Shown piece by piece: positions 63,690 through 64,000 of a DNA stretch of 64,000 nucleotides (position 1 is the first letter of the stretch; every line of letters starts with the position of its first letter). The notes under the pieces were generated by a model that worked only from the letters and a program-made list of their open reading frames with translations, had not been told where the DNA came from and searched no databases. The stretch comes from Lamellibrachia columna (taxonomy: Eukaryota > Annelida > Polychaeta > Sabellida > Siboglinidae). The DNA is taken from contig OY759267.1 in the NCBI GenBank assembly GCA_963662155.1, positions 15,419,989 to 15,483,988 of the forward strand. The letters run 5' to 3'. Both the position numbers and the translations under genes were made by a program.

Positions 63690-64000
63690 ATATACGCTGT
63701 AACGATGTTATCATGGCACAAGTGGATATCAAGTTACCATTTGAAAAACTACACCACACACTCTGAGCAAAATGAAAGAGATAACATGGCTCTGGTTACC
63801 TGGCGAGTTTGCAGTGTTGCCTGCGACACTGTGGGGAGAAGTAGTCGTTTTCCATTCCCTGTTCCCGCAAGACATGGGTAAGTATGCTCGTGCGTGTACG
63901 CAACACCCCAGAATGCGACAAGAAGTAAACTGCCAAGCAAGGACCACGTCTAATTTCGCTGTCACGTCTTCAACACGCCACTGGCTGAACACTCCCTCAA
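63690..64000. promoter_or_regulatory. CpG-rich patch at window edge with splice-like signals
   Basis: CpG density rises sharply. The plus strand shows ATGGCTCTGG at 63786 with an open frame to a strong donor, GACATGG/GTAAGTATG, near 63875. The minus strand shows CTTCTCCCCACAG then 29 bases ending CGCCAG/GTAACC (about 63832-63804). The patch may be part of a 5' exon or promoter that continues past the edge. Confidence 0.3.

Overview
This is a stretch of animal nuclear DNA. It has spliced exons, long AT-rich introns, many microsatellites and decayed transposons, and no bacterial-style operons. The one confident protein-coding gene is on the minus strand: the single invertebrate counterpart of vertebrate PRDM3 (MECOM/EVI1) and PRDM16, called hamlet in flies. 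Abundant (ACGC)n arrays, tRNA-derived SINE-like sequence, a CR1/jockey-like LINE and a cysteine-tailed repeat ORF family that I associate with marine invertebrates suggest a lophotrochozoan, perhaps a mollusc. The phylum is an inference.

Layout. Positions 1-30 kb lie downstream of the gene and hold no intact gene. They contain a dead non-LTR retrotransposon (4.25-6.99 kb), a 30-bp minisatellite (9.3-9.7 kb), a decayed repeat-family ORF (10.2-11.6 kb), a non-autonomous hAT transposon inserted in a GCGT microsatellite (11.69-13.04 kb), a hAT transposase scrap (16.9 kb), a 35-copy satellite of 74/76-bp units (17.35-19.96 kb), many microsatellites, two inverted repeats with microsatellite loops (26.1-26.6 kb), and several GC/CpG-rich patches that may be regulatory, the best at 15.59-15.76 kb.

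Positions 30.1-64 kb are the 3' part of the PRDM3/16-type gene, read right to left. An exon with the first zinc finger (40265-40061) joins a small serine/proline-rich exon (34430-34328), which joins a large terminal exon (32686-30575). The terminal exon carries four more N-terminal-cluster fingers, CtBP-binding motifs, the three-finger C-terminal cluster, an acidic stretch and a basic nuclear-localisation-like stretch. Splice phases agree at both junctions. The PR/SET domain exons and promoter were not found and probably lie beyond 64 kb. From 40.3 kb to the end the window appears to be one long intron with a piggyBac-like MITE, a SINE, small tandem duplications and scattered CpG-retaining patches.

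The two halves differ in composition. The downstream half keeps CpG near expectation and carries all the ACGC arrays. The intronic half is strongly CpG-depleted except in the coding exons and a few short islands. I found no evidence of an undescribed defence or enzymatic system. The most unusual items are the satellite with its linked variants, the microsatellite-looped inverted repeats, the GGGCC-rich hAT element, the apparent loss of fingers 2-3 from the transcription factor, and the CpG boundary.
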